This document shows positions 36,917 to 47,074 of a stretch of 64,000 nucleotides of DNA, in pieces. The notes beneath the pieces are model-generated. The model saw only the letters and a list, made by a program, of their open reading frames with translations, ran no database searches and was not told the DNA's origin. The position numbers and the translations under genes are program-made. The DNA comes from Colwellia polaris (GTDB lineage: Bacteria; Pseudomonadota; Gammaproteobacteria; Enterobacterales; Alteromonadaceae), in the NCBI RefSeq assembly GCF_002104515.1, contig NZ_NBOE01000010.1, forward strand, positions 1-64,000, written 5' to 3'. Each line of letters begins with the position of its first letter. Position 1 is the stretch's first letter.

Positions 36917-37636
36917 TTATTTTTTATGCACATCTTTATATACAAGCATATCAGCTAAACGCTCCTCTCTTTCTGGCGTAAAGCCACAAGAGTGCTTCCA
37001 TTCTTTAGGGTTTTCATAAGTACCGAAAAGCATATCCCACCAGACAATATCGCCATAGTTGTTTTTATGACGACCTGTTTGATGATGTATTCTATGCATT
37101 TCAGGACGCTGAAAGATATAACCAATCCAACGAGGTGTTTTTACATTAGTGTGGTAAAAGAACTCACCAATAGCAGTAAAAAAAGTGTAAATTGCAGCAG
37201 CTTCTAGTGAAAGCCCAAGTAATGTATAAACCAATAAACTACCGAGTATTGAATTTACAATCATTTCGCCAGGATGCTTATAGAATGAAGTTATAACCTC
37301 TAACCTTCTCGGGCTATGGTGAATTTGGTGGAAACCAACCCATAATAAATCAAACTCATGACGCCATCTGTGCCACCAATAAAAAACAAATGTAGCAATA
37401 AAATAAGCTATAAATCCATCTAAAGCAGGAGGAACCGATTCCGATAAGTTAAAAACGGACCAAGATGCCAGCCATAACTCCCATGATACACCTGCCAATA
37501 ATACAACACCTATTTGAACTGCATTAATTAATAACACACGAATAGGCCATGTTTTAATATGTGGTAAGGGCCAGCCAGGCATTATTCTTTCAAGAATAAA
37601 GCAAGCGCAAAAAATAAACATAATGGTTGGAAGCAT
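36917..37636 (-). CDS. Sterol desaturase / fatty acid hydroxylase family protein
   Basis: A 239-residue integral membrane protein with the di-iron histidine clusters of this superfamily: HRWRH (about 88-92), HQIHH (about 102-106), FYHTN and HRIHH (about 180-184). It probably oxidises a lipid C-H bond; the substrate is unknown because bacterial members act on varied lipids. Four hydrophobic segments are visible. AGGAGA precedes the ATG. The gene is solitary. Confidence 0.87.
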   Translation of the reverse strand: MLPTIMFIFCACFILERIMPGWPLPHIKTWPIRVLLINAVQIGVVLLAGVSWELWLASWSVFNLSESVPPALDGFIAYFIATFVFYWWHRWRHEFDLLWVGFHQIHHSPRRLEVITSFYKHPGEMIVNSILGSLLVYTLLGLSLEAAAIYTFFTAIGEFFYHTNVKTPRWIGYIFQRPEMHRIHHQTGRHKNNYGDIVWWDMLFGTYENPKEWKHSCGFTPEREERLADMLVYKDVHKK

Positions 37637-37759
37637 CCGTACTCTCCTAAAAATATAGCATCTAATATAGCAGACTAAATAATGTTGGCTGATATTTGTT
37701 TGAAAACTAGGTGGAGCGAATTATGAGTAGTCTCGATTAATTTTCGGCATGTTAAAAAC

Positions 37760-38152
37760 TCAATTAATGTTCAGTTCTACAAGCATAGCTTTGCCGCCAA
37801 AGCCGTGCTGATTGCACTTTGCACGTACGATAACTTTAGAGATGTTTGCGGGTATGTTTATATTACATTGGCTACGTGTAAAGGGCTGTTCATTAACATG
37901 GGGGTGATGAAGCTTGCGAGTGCCTAGTTGATTACCTTCTAGATCTATTATCTCCCAGCCATTTGCGTAATGCTCCCAACCTTCATCATTATGTATTACA
38001 GACGTTCCAAAGCACCAACTACCATTTGCTTCTTGGGTAGCCAAAACTTCCTTAACTTGTGCAAAGTCAGTAGATGTAGAATAGGTTTCTAGATCAAACT
38101 GTGTAGCTGAAACTGATGATGCAAAAATTGATAAAATTAATAGTAGTCTCAT
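37760..38152 (-). CDS. Secreted protein of unknown function
   Basis: 130 residues with a signal peptide (LLLILSIFASSVSA). The mature protein contains three cysteines (GSWCFG, RSQCNIN, RAKCNQHG) and a beta-rich pattern. No family recognised. The mRNA start has a GGAG-type site (rc of CTCCAT, about seven bases before the ATG). Confidence 0.65.
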   Translation of the reverse strand: MRLLLILSIFASSVSATQFDLETYSTSTDFAQVKEVLATQEANGSWCFGTSVIHNDEGWEHYANGWEIIDLEGNQLGTRKLHHPHVNEQPFTRSQCNINIPANISKVIVRAKCNQHGFGGKAMLVELNIN

Positions 38153-38268
38153 GTAAACTCCATTTTATATAATGATAGGTTAAGTGATAAGAGTTATTGG
38201 CTAAAATAACGTAAAGGCTCACTTCTTTTTAATTCTGTTTAATTATCGTTTAACCCTGTTTTAGCTTA

Positions 38269-38714
38269 TTAAATTGTTACTTTATCTGAGCCTTGGTTTA
38301 TTTTATGTTGCATATAAATCACATGAAAAATTGATGTTATATATGGATTTAACCAAAGCTTGTCACCTTTTTTAACTCCTGCAATCATATTCATATTCAT
38401 ATTCATATTCATACGATTACGTACCATTATTATCCAAGTTACATCAAAAACACTTGAGATCATATGAATACCAATCGAGCTTTTTAAAATAGTGAGGTCA
38501 TGAAAATTAGCCAAACCGTAAATTAAGCTCCCTAATGAAATTATAAATAACGCAATACTGGTAGCCATAAATAGTGGAGATATTTTAAACGTTGTTAGAT
38601 TATTTATTTGGTAAGAAAAACGGTAAAGTTTATATATTAAATAAGCCCCGATAGTAAGTACACAAAGTGCTAGCGTCTTAGGTACTGAATCGGCTCTGTA
38701 AATCCATTTTGCAT
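38269..38714 (-). pseudogene. Membrane protein gene with an apparent 1-base frameshift near its start
   Basis: An ATG at 38714 has a good TTAGGA site, but its frame stops after 14 codons. The frame shifted by one base is open from there to 38269 and encodes a plausible protein: KWIYRADSVPKTLAL, a membrane helix (VLTIGAYLIYKLYRF), and two more hydrophobic segments. Adding one A to the CAAAA run at codons 2-3 would join them as MQKWIYRAD and give about 148 residues. In the sequence as given only a 99-residue part from the ATG at 38568 can be made. It also contains an in-frame (Asn-Met) run from a 6-bp repeat. A sequencing error in the A-run cannot be excluded. Confidence 0.6.
38389..38412. repeat. 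Four tandem copies of ATTCAT
   Basis: A hexanucleotide repeat inside the frameshifted membrane gene, read on the minus strand as alternating Met-Asn codons. Length changes would stay in frame. Confidence 0.9.
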
Positions 38715-38727
38715 TTATTGTCCTAAT

Positions 38728-38735
38728 TGACGTCT
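38728..38735. promoter_or_regulatory. Possible isolated met box
   Basis: TGACGTCT matches the AGACGTCT met box at seven of eight positions. It lies 64 bases upstream of the main operator and next to the start of the leftward membrane gene. One box alone would bind MetJ weakly. Confidence 0.35.
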
Positions 38736-38798
38736 GAGATTATTACATCGCTATATATTATATAAGAAGGTAGTAGTTTATTAAATTATACTTATTTT

Positions 38799-38822
38799 AG
38801 ACGTCTATACGTTTAGAGGTTG
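38799..38822. promoter_or_regulatory. Tandem MetJ operator (met boxes) upstream of metA
   Basis: A perfect AGACGTCT box at 38799-38806 is followed directly by ATACGTTT (six of eight matches) and a weaker third octamer, the head-to-tail arrangement that MetJ dimers need for cooperative binding. It abuts a TTGACA -35-like sequence at 38820-38825. The predicted effect is repression of metA-metH when S-adenosylmethionine is plentiful. Confidence 0.8.
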
Positions 38823-38853
38823 ACATAGCTAGAAATCCAAGTCACATTATACT
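38820..38853 (+). promoter_or_regulatory. Probable metA promoter
   Basis: TTGACA at 38820-38825 matches the -35 consensus. Downstream, CATTAT (38845-38850, spacing 19) or TATACT (38848-38853, spacing 22) could be the -10; neither spacing is ideal. The overlap with the met boxes supports its role. Confidence 0.5.
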
Positions 38854-38962
38854 GAGATAAAATTAGTAAATATAAAAGCTGTTTCTCAGCGTTATTTTAT
38901 ACTGATTAAGTCCACTTATAATTAATACAGCTATAACGGTTTTCAGATATTAGGTTAGTGCT

Positions 38963-39913
38963 ATGCCCATAAAAATCCCCAATGAATTACCTGCTTTAAC
39001 GATTTTAGACAAAGAAAATATTTTCGTCATGTCTGAACGTCGTGCCGCCGATCAAGAAATTCGTCCTATGGAAGTGGCAATTCTTAACCTAATGCCGAAT
39101 AAAATTGAAACCGAAGTGCAAATTCTGCGTATGCTGGCGAATACGCCACTGCAAATAAATGTTGAGTTCGTTCGTATTCATGCAAACGAATCTAAAAATA
39201 CACCGCAAGCGCATTTAGATAATTTTTATCGCTTATTCGATGATATTAAACACAAACAATATGATGGTTTGCTTATTACAGGTGCACCGCTAGCGTTATT
39301 AGATTATCAGCAAGTAACCTTTTGGGATAAAATTTGCGAAGTGTTTGACTGGGCAGAACAAAACGTTACCTCAACCATGTTCTCTTGTTGGGCAGCTCAT
39401 GCCGCGCTTTATCATCATTATGGTTTGAAGCGACATTTGCGAAAGCAAAAGCTATCAGGTGTTTATCGCCATCGTTGTTTAAAGCCAGATGAACAGCTTA
39501 CTCGCGGTTTTGATGAAACTTTTAGTGTACCGCACTCTCGTTATGGTTATATCGACAAGGCTGATTATCAGTCACTTGAACATATTGAAATATTAGCTGA
39601 ATCTGCAGAGGGTGGAGTTTACTTAGCCGCGAGTAAAAATAAACAGCAGGTCTATTTAACTGGCCACCCAGAATACGATGCAAGCACACTCAGCGAAGAA
39701 TACTTTCGAGATATTGCCGCTGGCGGCGATGTTACAATACCGGTTAATTATTTTACCGATAATGACCCAGAAAAAGAAGCAATTAACATGTGGCGCAGCC
39801 ATGGCAGCTTACTTTACACCAACTGGTTAAACTACTACGTTTATCAAATTACGCCGTATCAATTAGATGCAGACCATATTAAAGCCATTCACCCAGGAAA
39901 ATCTCGTGTCTAA
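38963..39913 (+). CDS. metA: Homoserine O-succinyltransferase
   Basis: Transfers succinyl from succinyl-CoA to homoserine, the first committed step of methionine synthesis. The 316-residue protein is close to E. coli MetA (309). The catalytic Cys142 is in [11 protein letters not shown], and the His-Glu pair is in [10 protein letters not shown]. Whether a MetA enzyme uses succinyl- or acetyl-CoA depends on one active-site residue and cannot be settled by eye; gammaproteobacterial context favours succinyl. It is first in a two-gene operon, overlapping metH by eight bases, behind a MetJ operator. Confidence 0.96.
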   Translation: MPIKIPNELPALTILDKENIFVMSERRAADQEIRPMEVAILNLMPNKIETEVQILRMLANTPLQINVEFVRIHANESKNTPQAHLDNFYRLFDDIKHKQYDGLLITGAPLALLDYQQVTFWDKICEVFDWAEQNVTSTMFSCWAAHAALYHHYGLKRHLRKQKLSGVYRHRCLKPDEQLTRGFDETFSVPHSRYGYIDKADYQSLEHIEILAESAEGGVYLAASKNKQQVYLTGHPEYDASTLSEEYFRDIAAGGDVTIPVNYFTDNDPEKEAINMWRSHGSLLYTNWLNYYVYQITPYQLDADHIKAIHPGKSRV

Positions 39914-42900
39914 GCAATCAAACACTCAATTAAAAACCTCAGTAGTTCAATCAGCTTCTTATGGCTTATTACAAGCGCAGTTAGATAAACGTATTCTTAT
40001 TTTAGATGGCGCAATGGGTACTATGATCCAAGCGTATAAATTTGAAGAGCAAGACTATCGCGGCGAACAGTTTGCCGACTGGCATAGTGATGTAAAAGGC
40101 AATAACGATATGTTAGTGCTAACGCAACCGGAGGTGATTAAAGCCATTCATCGTGAATATTTAGTCGCTGGCGCTGATATTCTTGAAACTAACACCTTTA
40201 ATGCCACCACCATTGCCATGGCTGATTACGACATGGAAGGTTACAGCGCAGCTATTAACTTAGCGGCAGCGCAATTAGCGCGTGAAGTTGCTGACGAATT
40301 TACTGCACAAAACCCTGATAAACCGCGCTTTGTTGCTGGTGTGTTAGGGCCAACAAACCGTACCTGTTCAATATCGCCTGATGTAAACGACCCAGCGTAT
40401 CGTAATGTCACTTTTGATGAACTTAAAGACGCTTATATTGAATCAACTAATGCTTTGCTTGATGGCGGCAGTGACATTATTTTAATTGAAACTATATTCG
40501 ATACTTTAAACGCAAAAGCAGCTATTTTTGCTATTGAAACCGTATTTGAAGCACGTGGTGAGCGCTTTCCTGTGATGATTTCAGGTACGATCACCGATGC
40601 CTCAGGGCGCACATTGTCGGGCCAAACCACCGAAGCTTTTTATAACTCGCTGCGCCACGCTAAGCCGATTTCATTTGGTTTAAACTGTGCACTTGGTCCG
40701 GTTGAGTTACGCCAATATGTTGAAGAATTAAGCCGTATTTCAGACGCGGCTGTGTCTGCTCATCCTAATGCCGGTTTACCTAATGCCTTTGGTGAATATG
40801 ACTTTACCGTTGAAGACATGGACAAACATGTTGCTGAATGGGCAAACTCTGGCTTTTTAAATATTATTGGCGGCTGTTGTGGCACTACGCCTGATCACAT
40901 TAAAGGCATGGCTGAAGCCGTGGCTAACATTGCGCCGCGTGAAATTAAGCCGAAAGAAATTGCCTGTCGCTTATCAGGCTTAGAAGCGCTAACCATTAAA
41001 GAAGACAGTTTGTTTGTTAACGTGGGTGAACGTACTAATGTGACTGGCTCGGCTATTTTTAAACGCTTAATTACCGAAGAAAACTACGACCAAGCCATTG
41101 CTGTTGCCTTGCAACAAGTGGAAAACGGCGCGCAAATTATTGATATCAACATGGACGAAGGCATGTTGGATTCAAAATCCGCCATGGTACGCTTTTTAAA
41201 CTTAATTGCCGGCGAGCCAGATATTGCTAAAGTGCCGATTATGCTCGACTCGTCTAAATGGGATATTTTAGAAGCCGGCTTAAAGTGCATTCAAGGTAAA
41301 GGGGTGGTTAACTCCATTAGCTTAAAAGAAGGCGAAGACAACTTTCGCGAACAAGCCGAATTGCTACGTCGTTATGGTGCAGCGGTTATTATTATGGCGT
41401 TTGACGAAAAAGGCCAAGCTGACACTCGCGAGCGTAAATACGAAATATGTAAGCGTGCTTATCAAATTTTGGTGCATGAAATTGGCTTCCCAGCAGAAGA
41501 TATTATTTTCGACCCGAATATTTTTGCCGTAGCCACCGGTATTGAAGAGCACAACAACTATGCGCGCGACTTTATTGAAGCCGTAGGCGATATTAAGCAA
41601 AACTTACCCCATGCGATGATCTCAGGCGGCGTATCTAACGTGTCGTTTTCGTTTCGTGGTAACAACCCGGTACGTGAAGCGATTCATGCGGTATTTCTTT
41701 ATCATGCAATAAAAAATGGCATGGATATGGGCATAGTTAACGCTGGGCAATTAGCAATTTATTCTGATATTCCTGACAACCTTCGCTTAGCGGTTGAAGA
41801 TGTTATTCAAAACTCAGACGATGGCGCAACCGAGCGTTTATTAGATATCGCCCAAGAATTTCGCGGCCAAGCCGGTAGCCAAAACAGTAAAGCCGATCTT
41901 TCATGGCGTGAATTAGCAGTTAATAAACGCCTAGAATACTCATTGGTGAAAGGCATAAACGAATTCATTATTGAAGATACCGAAGCCGCAAGGTTAGAGG
42001 CTAAACGACCTTTAGATGTTATTGAAGGGCCGTTAATGGACGGCATGAATGTCGTTGGCGATTTATTTGGCGCTGGTGAAATGTTTCTGCCGCAAGTGGT
42101 AAAATCAGCACGAGTAATGAAACAAGCGGTAGCGCATTTAAACCCGTTTATTGAAGCTGAAAAAACCGAAGTTAAATCGAACGGTAAAATATTACTGGCA
42201 ACCGTAAAAGGCGATGTTCACGACATTGGCAAAAACATTGTTGGTGTAGTACTGCAATGTAATAACTACGAAATTATCGACCTAGGCGTAATGGTGTCGT
42301 GTGAAGATATTTTGCGGGTTGCCCGGGAAGAAAAGGTCGATATTATCGGCTTGTCGGGCTTAATTACGCCATCGCTTGACGAAATGGTGCATGTTGCCAA
42401 AGAAATGAAGCGACAAAACTTCGAGTTGCCGTTATTAATTGGTGGCGCGACTACTTCAAAAGCACATACTGCGGTAAAAATAGCGCCGCAGTATGATCAT
42501 CCTGTAGTGTATGTACCTAATGCATCGCGCTCAGTATCGGTTGTTAGTACGCTACTTTCAGACGAGCACAGAGACGCTTTTGTTGAACGCCAAAATGCTG
42601 AATACGTAAAAGTGCGCGAACGTCATTATAAAAAAGGCCCACGCTCAAGTTTAATTTCATTAAAAGACGCTCGCGCCAATGCCGTGCCAATTACATTTGA
42701 GAACTATACGCCAACCGTGCCAAACAAGTTAGGCGTCAGTGTGCTTGATAATATCGATTTAAACATTGTTCGAGGTTATATCGATTGGACGCCATTTTTC
42801 ATGACTTGGCAGTTATCAGGTAAGTATCCGTTAATTTTGAAACATGAAGTTATCGGCGAAGAAGCAACTAAATTGTTTAATGACGCCAACGCCATGTTAG

Positions 42901-43634
42901 ACGATGTTATCAACAACAAAAAACTAACCGCAAAAGCCGTTTTTGGTTTGTTTCCAGCGAATCGCGAGCAAGACGATTTACAACTTTATACTGATGAAAC
43001 ACGCTCAGAGCCATTAATGAAGCTGCATCAGTTACGCCAACAAAGTAAAAAACCAAGCGGGCAATATAATCGCTGTTTAGCCGATTACGTGGCCGATAAA
43101 GCCTCGGGTATTAACGATTATGTTGGCGCATTTGCGGTATCGGCAGGTTTTGGCGTAGAAGATTTAGTCAAAGCCTTTGACGCCGATCACGACGACTACA
43201 ACAGCATTTTAATTAAAGCCGTAGCCGACCGATTAGCCGAAGCAAGCGCTGAGTATCTACACGAGAAAATCCGTAAAGAATATTGGGGCTACGCACCAGA
43301 CGAAAACCTAGAGAACGACGATTTAATTCGTGAAAAATACCAGGGCATTCGACCAGCTCCCGGCTATCCTGCTTGCCCAGAACATACCGAAAAAGGCTTG
43401 TTGTGGCAGCTGCTTAATGTTGAAGAAAACATTGGTATGGAATTAACCTCAAGCTTTGCCATGTGGCCAGGCGCAGCGGTAAGCGGTTGGTACTTTGCCC
43501 ACCCAGAATCTAAATACTTCGCGGTAGCCAAAGTAGCGCAAGACCAAGTAGAAAGTTACGCCGCCCGTAAAGAAATGACCATGCCACAAGCTGAACGTTG
43601 GCTGTCGGCTAATTTGGATTATGAGCCATCGTAG
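39906..43634 (+). CDS. metH: Cobalamin-dependent methionine synthase
   Basis: Transfers a methyl group from methyltetrahydrofolate to homocysteine through cobalamin. The protein has 1,242 residues from GTG 39906, close to E. coli MetH (1,227). I chose this start because AGGAAAA precedes it; an ATG at 39867 inside metA has no such site. Domains in order: homocysteine-binding with zinc cysteines ([17 protein letters not shown]), pterin-binding (about 355-620), cobalamin cap and B12 domain with [12 protein letters not shown], and a reactivation domain with [12 protein letters not shown]. It is coupled to metA by an eight-base overlap and needs B12 uptake or synthesis encoded elsewhere. Confidence 0.97.
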   Translation: MSKQSNTQLKTSVVQSASYGLLQAQLDKRILILDGAMGTMIQAYKFEEQDYRGEQFADWHSDVKGNNDMLVLTQPEVIKAIHREYLVAGADILETNTFNATTIAMADYDMEGYSAAINLAAAQLAREVADEFTAQNPDKPRFVAGVLGPTNRTCSISPDVNDPAYRNVTFDELKDAYIESTNALLDGGSDIILIETIFDTLNAKAAIFAIETVFEARGERFPVMISGTITDASGRTLSGQTTEAFYNSLRHAKPISFGLNCALGPVELRQYVEELSRISDAAVSAHPNAGLPNAFGEYDFTVEDMDKHVAEWANSGFLNIIGGCCGTTPDHIKGMAEAVANIAPREIKPKEIACRLSGLEALTIKEDSLFVNVGERTNVTGSAIFKRLITEENYDQAIAVALQQVENGAQIIDINMDEGMLDSKSAMVRFLNLIAGEPDIAKVPIMLDSSKWDILEAGLKCIQGKGVVNSISLKEGEDNFREQAELLRRYGAAVIIMAFDEKGQADTRERKYEICKRAYQILVHEIGFPAEDIIFDPNIFAVATGIEEHNNYARDFIEAVGDIKQNLPHAMISGGVSNVSFSFRGNNPVREAIHAVFLYHAIKNGMDMGIVNAGQLAIYSDIPDNLRLAVEDVIQNSDDGATERLLDIAQEFRGQAGSQNSKADLSWRELAVNKRLEYSLVKGINEFIIEDTEAARLEAKRPLDVIEGPLMDGMNVVGDLFGAGEMFLPQVVKSARVMKQAVAHLNPFIEAEKTEVKSNGKILLATVKGDVHDIGKNIVGVVLQCNNYEIIDLGVMVSCEDILRVAREEKVDIIGLSGLITPSLDEMVHVAKEMKRQNFELPLLIGGATTSKAHTAVKIAPQYDHPVVYVPNASRSVSVVSTLLSDEHRDAFVERQNAEYVKVRERHYKKGPRSSLISLKDARANAVPITFENYTPTVPNKLGVSVLDNIDLNIVRGYIDWTPFFMTWQLSGKYPLILKHEVIGEEATKLFNDANAMLDDVINNKKLTAKAVFGLFPANREQDDLQLYTDETRSEPLMKLHQLRQQSKKPSGQYNRCLADYVADKASGINDYVGAFAVSAGFGVEDLVKAFDADHDDYNSILIKAVADRLAEASAEYLHEKIRKEYWGYAPDENLENDDLIREKYQGIRPAPGYPACPEHTEKGLLWQLLNVEENIGMELTSSFAMWPGAAVSGWYFAHPESKYFAVAKVAQDQVESYAARKEMTMPQAERWLSANLDYEPS

Positions 43635-43681
43635 GTTGTTTTCTAGAAACCTTAGATTTATGGTTTTTGTAATAACAATAG

Positions 43682-43719
43682 AAAGTGACATAGCTTAAGT
43701 GGTTATGTCACTTTTTTTT
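43682..43719 (+). terminator. Terminator after metH
   Basis: AAAGTGACATA and TATGTCACTTT form an 11-bp stem with an 11-base loop, followed by a run of T. A strong rho-independent terminator closing the metA-metH operon. Confidence 0.88.
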
Positions 43720-43941
43720 AATGTGCTTTTTTATATAAATTCCGTGTGTTTCCTGTTTTCTTGACAAGGCAAGTTAATCCGCTTTTTTACATAGGATATT
43801 CAACGGACGGTATTAACTTATTGAATGTAAAAGGTTGGTTATGTATATTGATTTGAATAAATATTCATTAGTTGGGTTGTCTTGCTTGTGGACGTGGGAT
43901 CTGATCTGTCTAATAAGCTATTATGCCTAAAGGATTAAGCA

Positions 43942-44967
43942 ATGGAGTCAATTCCAGCATATAAAGGAAAGCCTACCGTTTATCTTGATCAGAATATTCT
44001 AGATTTTTTCACCAAAGAAGGGTTGGGGAAATTTGGTCAGATTTTAATAAACGACTATCAAGTAGTTTATTCAGATGAAACGCTCAAAGAAATTAGACGT
44101 TCAAAAGGCTTTGAAGAATGCTTCCTCAAGGTACTTAAAGACCTAAAAGCAAACTATTTGAAATTAATTGTTGAACAGCCTAGTTTTACGATCACAGATA
44201 AAGCCTTAATAAGTAATCGTGACCCTTTTGAAGTATACACAGAGTATTGTGACAATGCCGATGATGGTATCGACATGGAACATGCAATGCAACAATGGCT
44301 ATTCAAATTCTCAGGTGGAAGAAAAGGCGATAGTATTGCAGATATTAACAGCGAACAAGTCTCTGCATTTTCTGAGTTAATGAAATCAATAATGGATAAC
44401 TCTGACGAATTATCCCCAGAGATTCAAAGTCAGTTGAGTGTTTATACTCAGGAAATGACTACTCAATTTAAAACAGCTTTAGAAAAAACAGAAAGTATGA
44501 TGATTGAAAATATTGAAGATGATAAAAATTGGGATGGTATTAAAGATTTTCGTTCACAAGTAGGTATTGGTCCCAAACAACTAAATAATATTGAGCCGCC
44601 AAATGTACTTATCAAAATTTGGGATACGTTAAAAGAACTCCCAACTTATAGCCAAAAAAATCTTGATGTAGACGGTTTGTTTCAATTAAATAAAAACCCA
44701 ATTAATCCAGAACAGCCATATTATAAACACCAAAAAATAATCGGTATTTATAATATGTTGAATACTTTGGGGTATTATCCTGACTCAAAAGTTCATAAAG
44801 AAAGGAGGTTTATTGCTGCCGTTAGTGATAATAGCCATGCATCTATAGCTTCATTCTGTCATATTTTGATGTCTAATGATGAAAACTTTATTAAAAAAGT
44901 TAATGCGGCATACGAATACCTTGAAGTACCAACACTAGCTCAACATGTAGTGTTAAATTATGCATAA
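43942..44967 (+). CDS. PIN-like domain protein, orphan
   Basis: A 341-residue soluble protein of unrecognised family. Its ends look like the two halves of a PIN nuclease fold: VYLDQNILDFF (about 13-23) with Asp, VVYSDETLKEI (about 41-51) with an acidic pair, and near the C-terminus DNSHASIASFCHILMSNDEN followed by FIKKVNAAYEYL. Between them is a helical insert of about 230 residues. PIN domains cut RNA with three or four acidic residues, which are present in plausible places. There is no small antitoxin gene beside it, and codon use is AT-rich. An orphan RNase with a defence or toxin role is possible but unproven. Confidence 0.6.
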   Translation: MESIPAYKGKPTVYLDQNILDFFTKEGLGKFGQILINDYQVVYSDETLKEIRRSKGFEECFLKVLKDLKANYLKLIVEQPSFTITDKALISNRDPFEVYTEYCDNADDGIDMEHAMQQWLFKFSGGRKGDSIADINSEQVSAFSELMKSIMDNSDELSPEIQSQLSVYTQEMTTQFKTALEKTESMMIENIEDDKNWDGIKDFRSQVGIGPKQLNNIEPPNVLIKIWDTLKELPTYSQKNLDVDGLFQLNKNPINPEQPYYKHQKIIGIYNMLNTLGYYPDSKVHKERRFIAAVSDNSHASIASFCHILMSNDENFIKKVNAAYEYLEVPTLAQHVVLNYA

Positions 44968-45001
44968 GATTAATTTGGACACTTAGATTAATTTGGACAC
45001 T
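44967..45001. repeat. Two direct copies of AGATTAATTTGGACACT
   Basis: Copies begin at 44967 and 44985 (period 18), starting at the last base of the stop codon of the PIN-like gene. Their origin is unclear; the end of a lost insertion sequence is one possibility. The rest of the region to 45268 holds no gene I can support. Confidence 0.75.
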
Positions 45002-45268
45002 CACTCTAAATAAAGTATTACAACATTAATAAAAAGGTAATCATTGATTACATTTAGATTAGTGCAATCAACACATATAAGAAAATTAAGCGGGTCTGCT
45101 AGAGTTAATTTCAATAACCTTGGCCTCAGCTATTCAGTGTCTAAACCAATGAAAGATATGTTATCTTTTGTCATGCTAGCCTCTGCTTTATATTGTTGAT
45201 ACATATATTATGGCTCTGGTTTGTAAAATTAACCCACGTTCAGAAGCTAGCACTTTTTGGAGGTCATT

Positions 45269-45475
45269 GTGTCTATAATGCTAGGGAAAATTTGGTGTAT
45301 GCGTAAACTTTTAATATTTATTTTAGTAGGCTTCACTTTTTTACAGTGGTCAAATTTTTCAAATTCTAGATCTCTTAATGAAGCTTATAAAAATCATAAA
45401 AGTAATGTTCAAGTTCAAGGCTCTGGCAAAGTTATTAGTATACTAAGCGATGATAATCAAGGAAGAATTTATTAA
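45269..45475 (+). pseudogene. Truncated DUF3465 protein
   Basis: The frame encodes a hydrophobic signal segment (RKLLIFILVGFTFLQW), then SLNEAYKNHKSNVQVQGSGK and VISILSDDNQGRIY before a stop. This matches the N-terminal half of DUF3465 proteins, which normally continue from DDNQG into a conserved RHQRF block and a histidine-rich second half. That second half is missing here; the downstream DNA does not encode it in another frame as far as I can see. GGAGG before the GTG at 45269 favours this start. The product is probably non-functional. Confidence 0.65.
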
Positions 45476-45763
45476 GCCACCCATAATAAATTGTTAATGA
45501 GCCATAATATCAGGCAAGAGTTTGAATAGTGCCAAGACCTGCGCCTTTAATAGTCACTTTATGACATTATTTTGTACAAAACCAGAAAAAAAATAAAACT
45601 AAATATCAATATAACACATTGATTTTTATTTGATAATTTTATTTTTTATTGTTTATGATAAATTTTGTTGCTGTCTAACTAATATTCAATAATAATTGCT
45701 CGCTTTTTTTGTAACGTAAGACGATAGTTGGCGCCCAGTCAACTCGGTGAATTGGAGTAAAAC

Positions 45764-47074
45764 ATGAGTGATTTATTAGGTATTGCCATATTGATATTAT
45801 TTGGTGCCTTGTTTGCTATGTCGGAGATTTCCATCGCCGCTGCGCGGAAAATCAAATTAAGAGTTATGGCTGATGAAGGCAATGAAAAGGCCAAAGCTGT
45901 TGTTCGCTTGCAAGAGCAGCCCGGAAATTTCTTCGCCATGATCCAAATCGCCCTCAATGCCATCGCTATCCTAGGCGGTATTATTGGTGAACAAACTCTA
46001 ACGCCTTATACCGCTAAATTAGTGGCGCTGGTGTATACCGGCGCACTGGCAGAACAAATTAGCTTCGTGCTGTCTTTTTTAGCCATTACATCGTTATTTA
46101 TCTTGTTCGCTGATTTATTGCCGAAACGCATTGCTATGATCATGCCTGAGGCCGTTGCTGTAAAAATCGTTGGTTTGATGAATACAATCACCTACGCGTT
46201 AAAGCCATTTGTGATGTTATTTAACAGCATTACGAACCTGATCTTACGTATTTTTAAGGTGCCGACAGTACGTGAAGACGTGGTTACTACCGAAGATATC
46301 GTCGCCATGATGGACGCAGGGGCAGAGCACGGCTCGTTGCAACAACAGGAATATCATCTTCTGGGTAATGTGTTCGAACTTGAAGGGCGTACTCTGCCTA
46401 CTGCGATGACGACACGAGATTCTATCGTTTATTTTGACATTAATGATGACAGCGAAACCATCAGCGCTAAAATCCTAGAACACCCGCATAATAACTTCTT
46501 AGTATGTGATGGTCATTTAGAACGCGTTATAGGTTCGGTTGAGTCGAAACAAATATTACGCCAACTGCTTAAGGGCGAATCCGCTCATTTGAAAGACAGT
46601 ATGATCCAAACTGAACTGTTTTACTTACCGGAAACCTTAACCCTGTCAGAAGCGCTTAACGAGTTTAAAACAGCGCTGCAGCCTTTTGCGATAGTGGTTA
46701 ACGAATATGGTATGGTCGTTGGTCTAGTGACGTTAAAAGACTTAATGAGTAGTTTTATGGGTAACCTAGTGACGATGCACGGCGAAGAGCAAATTGTTGA
46801 ACGTGATGCCAACTCTTGGTTAGTTGACGGCGTAACGCCGATAGTCGATTTGATGAAGCTGTTAGAGATAGATATATTTCCCAACGCTAACCAGTATGAA
46901 ACTCTTGCCGGGTTTTTGATCTATACATTGAAACGTCTACCAAAACGTACTGATTATGTGATCCTCGACGGTTATAAATTTGAAGCCATAGACGTTGATG
47001 GTTTCAAAGTCGAGCAGCTTTTAGTTACACGCCTGACAGAGCCTACAGTAATACATACAGGTGACACGAACTGA
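45764..47074 (+). CDS. paeA: PaeA/YtfL-like CNNM-CBS transporter
   Basis: A 436-residue inner-membrane protein very like E. coli PaeA (YtfL), reported to export cadaverine and putrescine. It has an N-terminal DUF21 membrane domain with four helices (GALFAMSEISIAAARKIKLR, ALNAIAILGGIIGEQ, ADLLPKRIAMI), a CBS pair (about 200-330, including FAIVVNEYGMVVGLVTLKDL) and a C-terminal CorC_HlyC domain (ERDANSWLVDGVTPI, LPKRTDYVILDGYKFE). The gene is visibly richer in GC and in CTG leucine codons than its neighbours, which suggests transfer. It sits between a truncated gene and remnants. Confidence 0.87.
   Translation: MSDLLGIAILILFGALFAMSEISIAAARKIKLRVMADEGNEKAKAVVRLQEQPGNFFAMIQIALNAIAILGGIIGEQTLTPYTAKLVALVYTGALAEQISFVLSFLAITSLFILFADLLPKRIAMIMPEAVAVKIVGLMNTITYALKPFVMLFNSITNLILRIFKVPTVREDVVTTEDIVAMMDAGAEHGSLQQQEYHLLGNVFELEGRTLPTAMTTRDSIVYFDINDDSETISAKILEHPHNNFLVCDGHLERVIGSVESKQILRQLLKGESAHLKDSMIQTELFYLPETLTLSEALNEFKTALQPFAIVVNEYGMVVGLVTLKDLMSSFMGNLVTMHGEEQIVERDANSWLVDGVTPIVDLMKLLEIDIFPNANQYETLAGFLIYTLKRLPKRTDYVILDGYKFEAIDVDGFKVEQLLVTRLTEPTVIHTGDTN

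Noticed and set aside
38820-38962. A SAM riboswitch in the metA leader
   Set aside because: The leader of about 105 bases shows no conserved riboswitch core. Tandem met boxes explain the regulation.
39867-39905. The metH start at ATG 39867 inside metA
   Set aside because: No ribosome binding site is present, whereas GTG 39906 has AGGAAAA upstream and gives a length close to E. coli MetH.
43942-45475. A toxin-antitoxin pair formed by the PIN-like gene and the small downstream frame
   Set aside because: The downstream frame is a truncated DUF3465 with a signal segment about 300 bases away, not an antitoxin.
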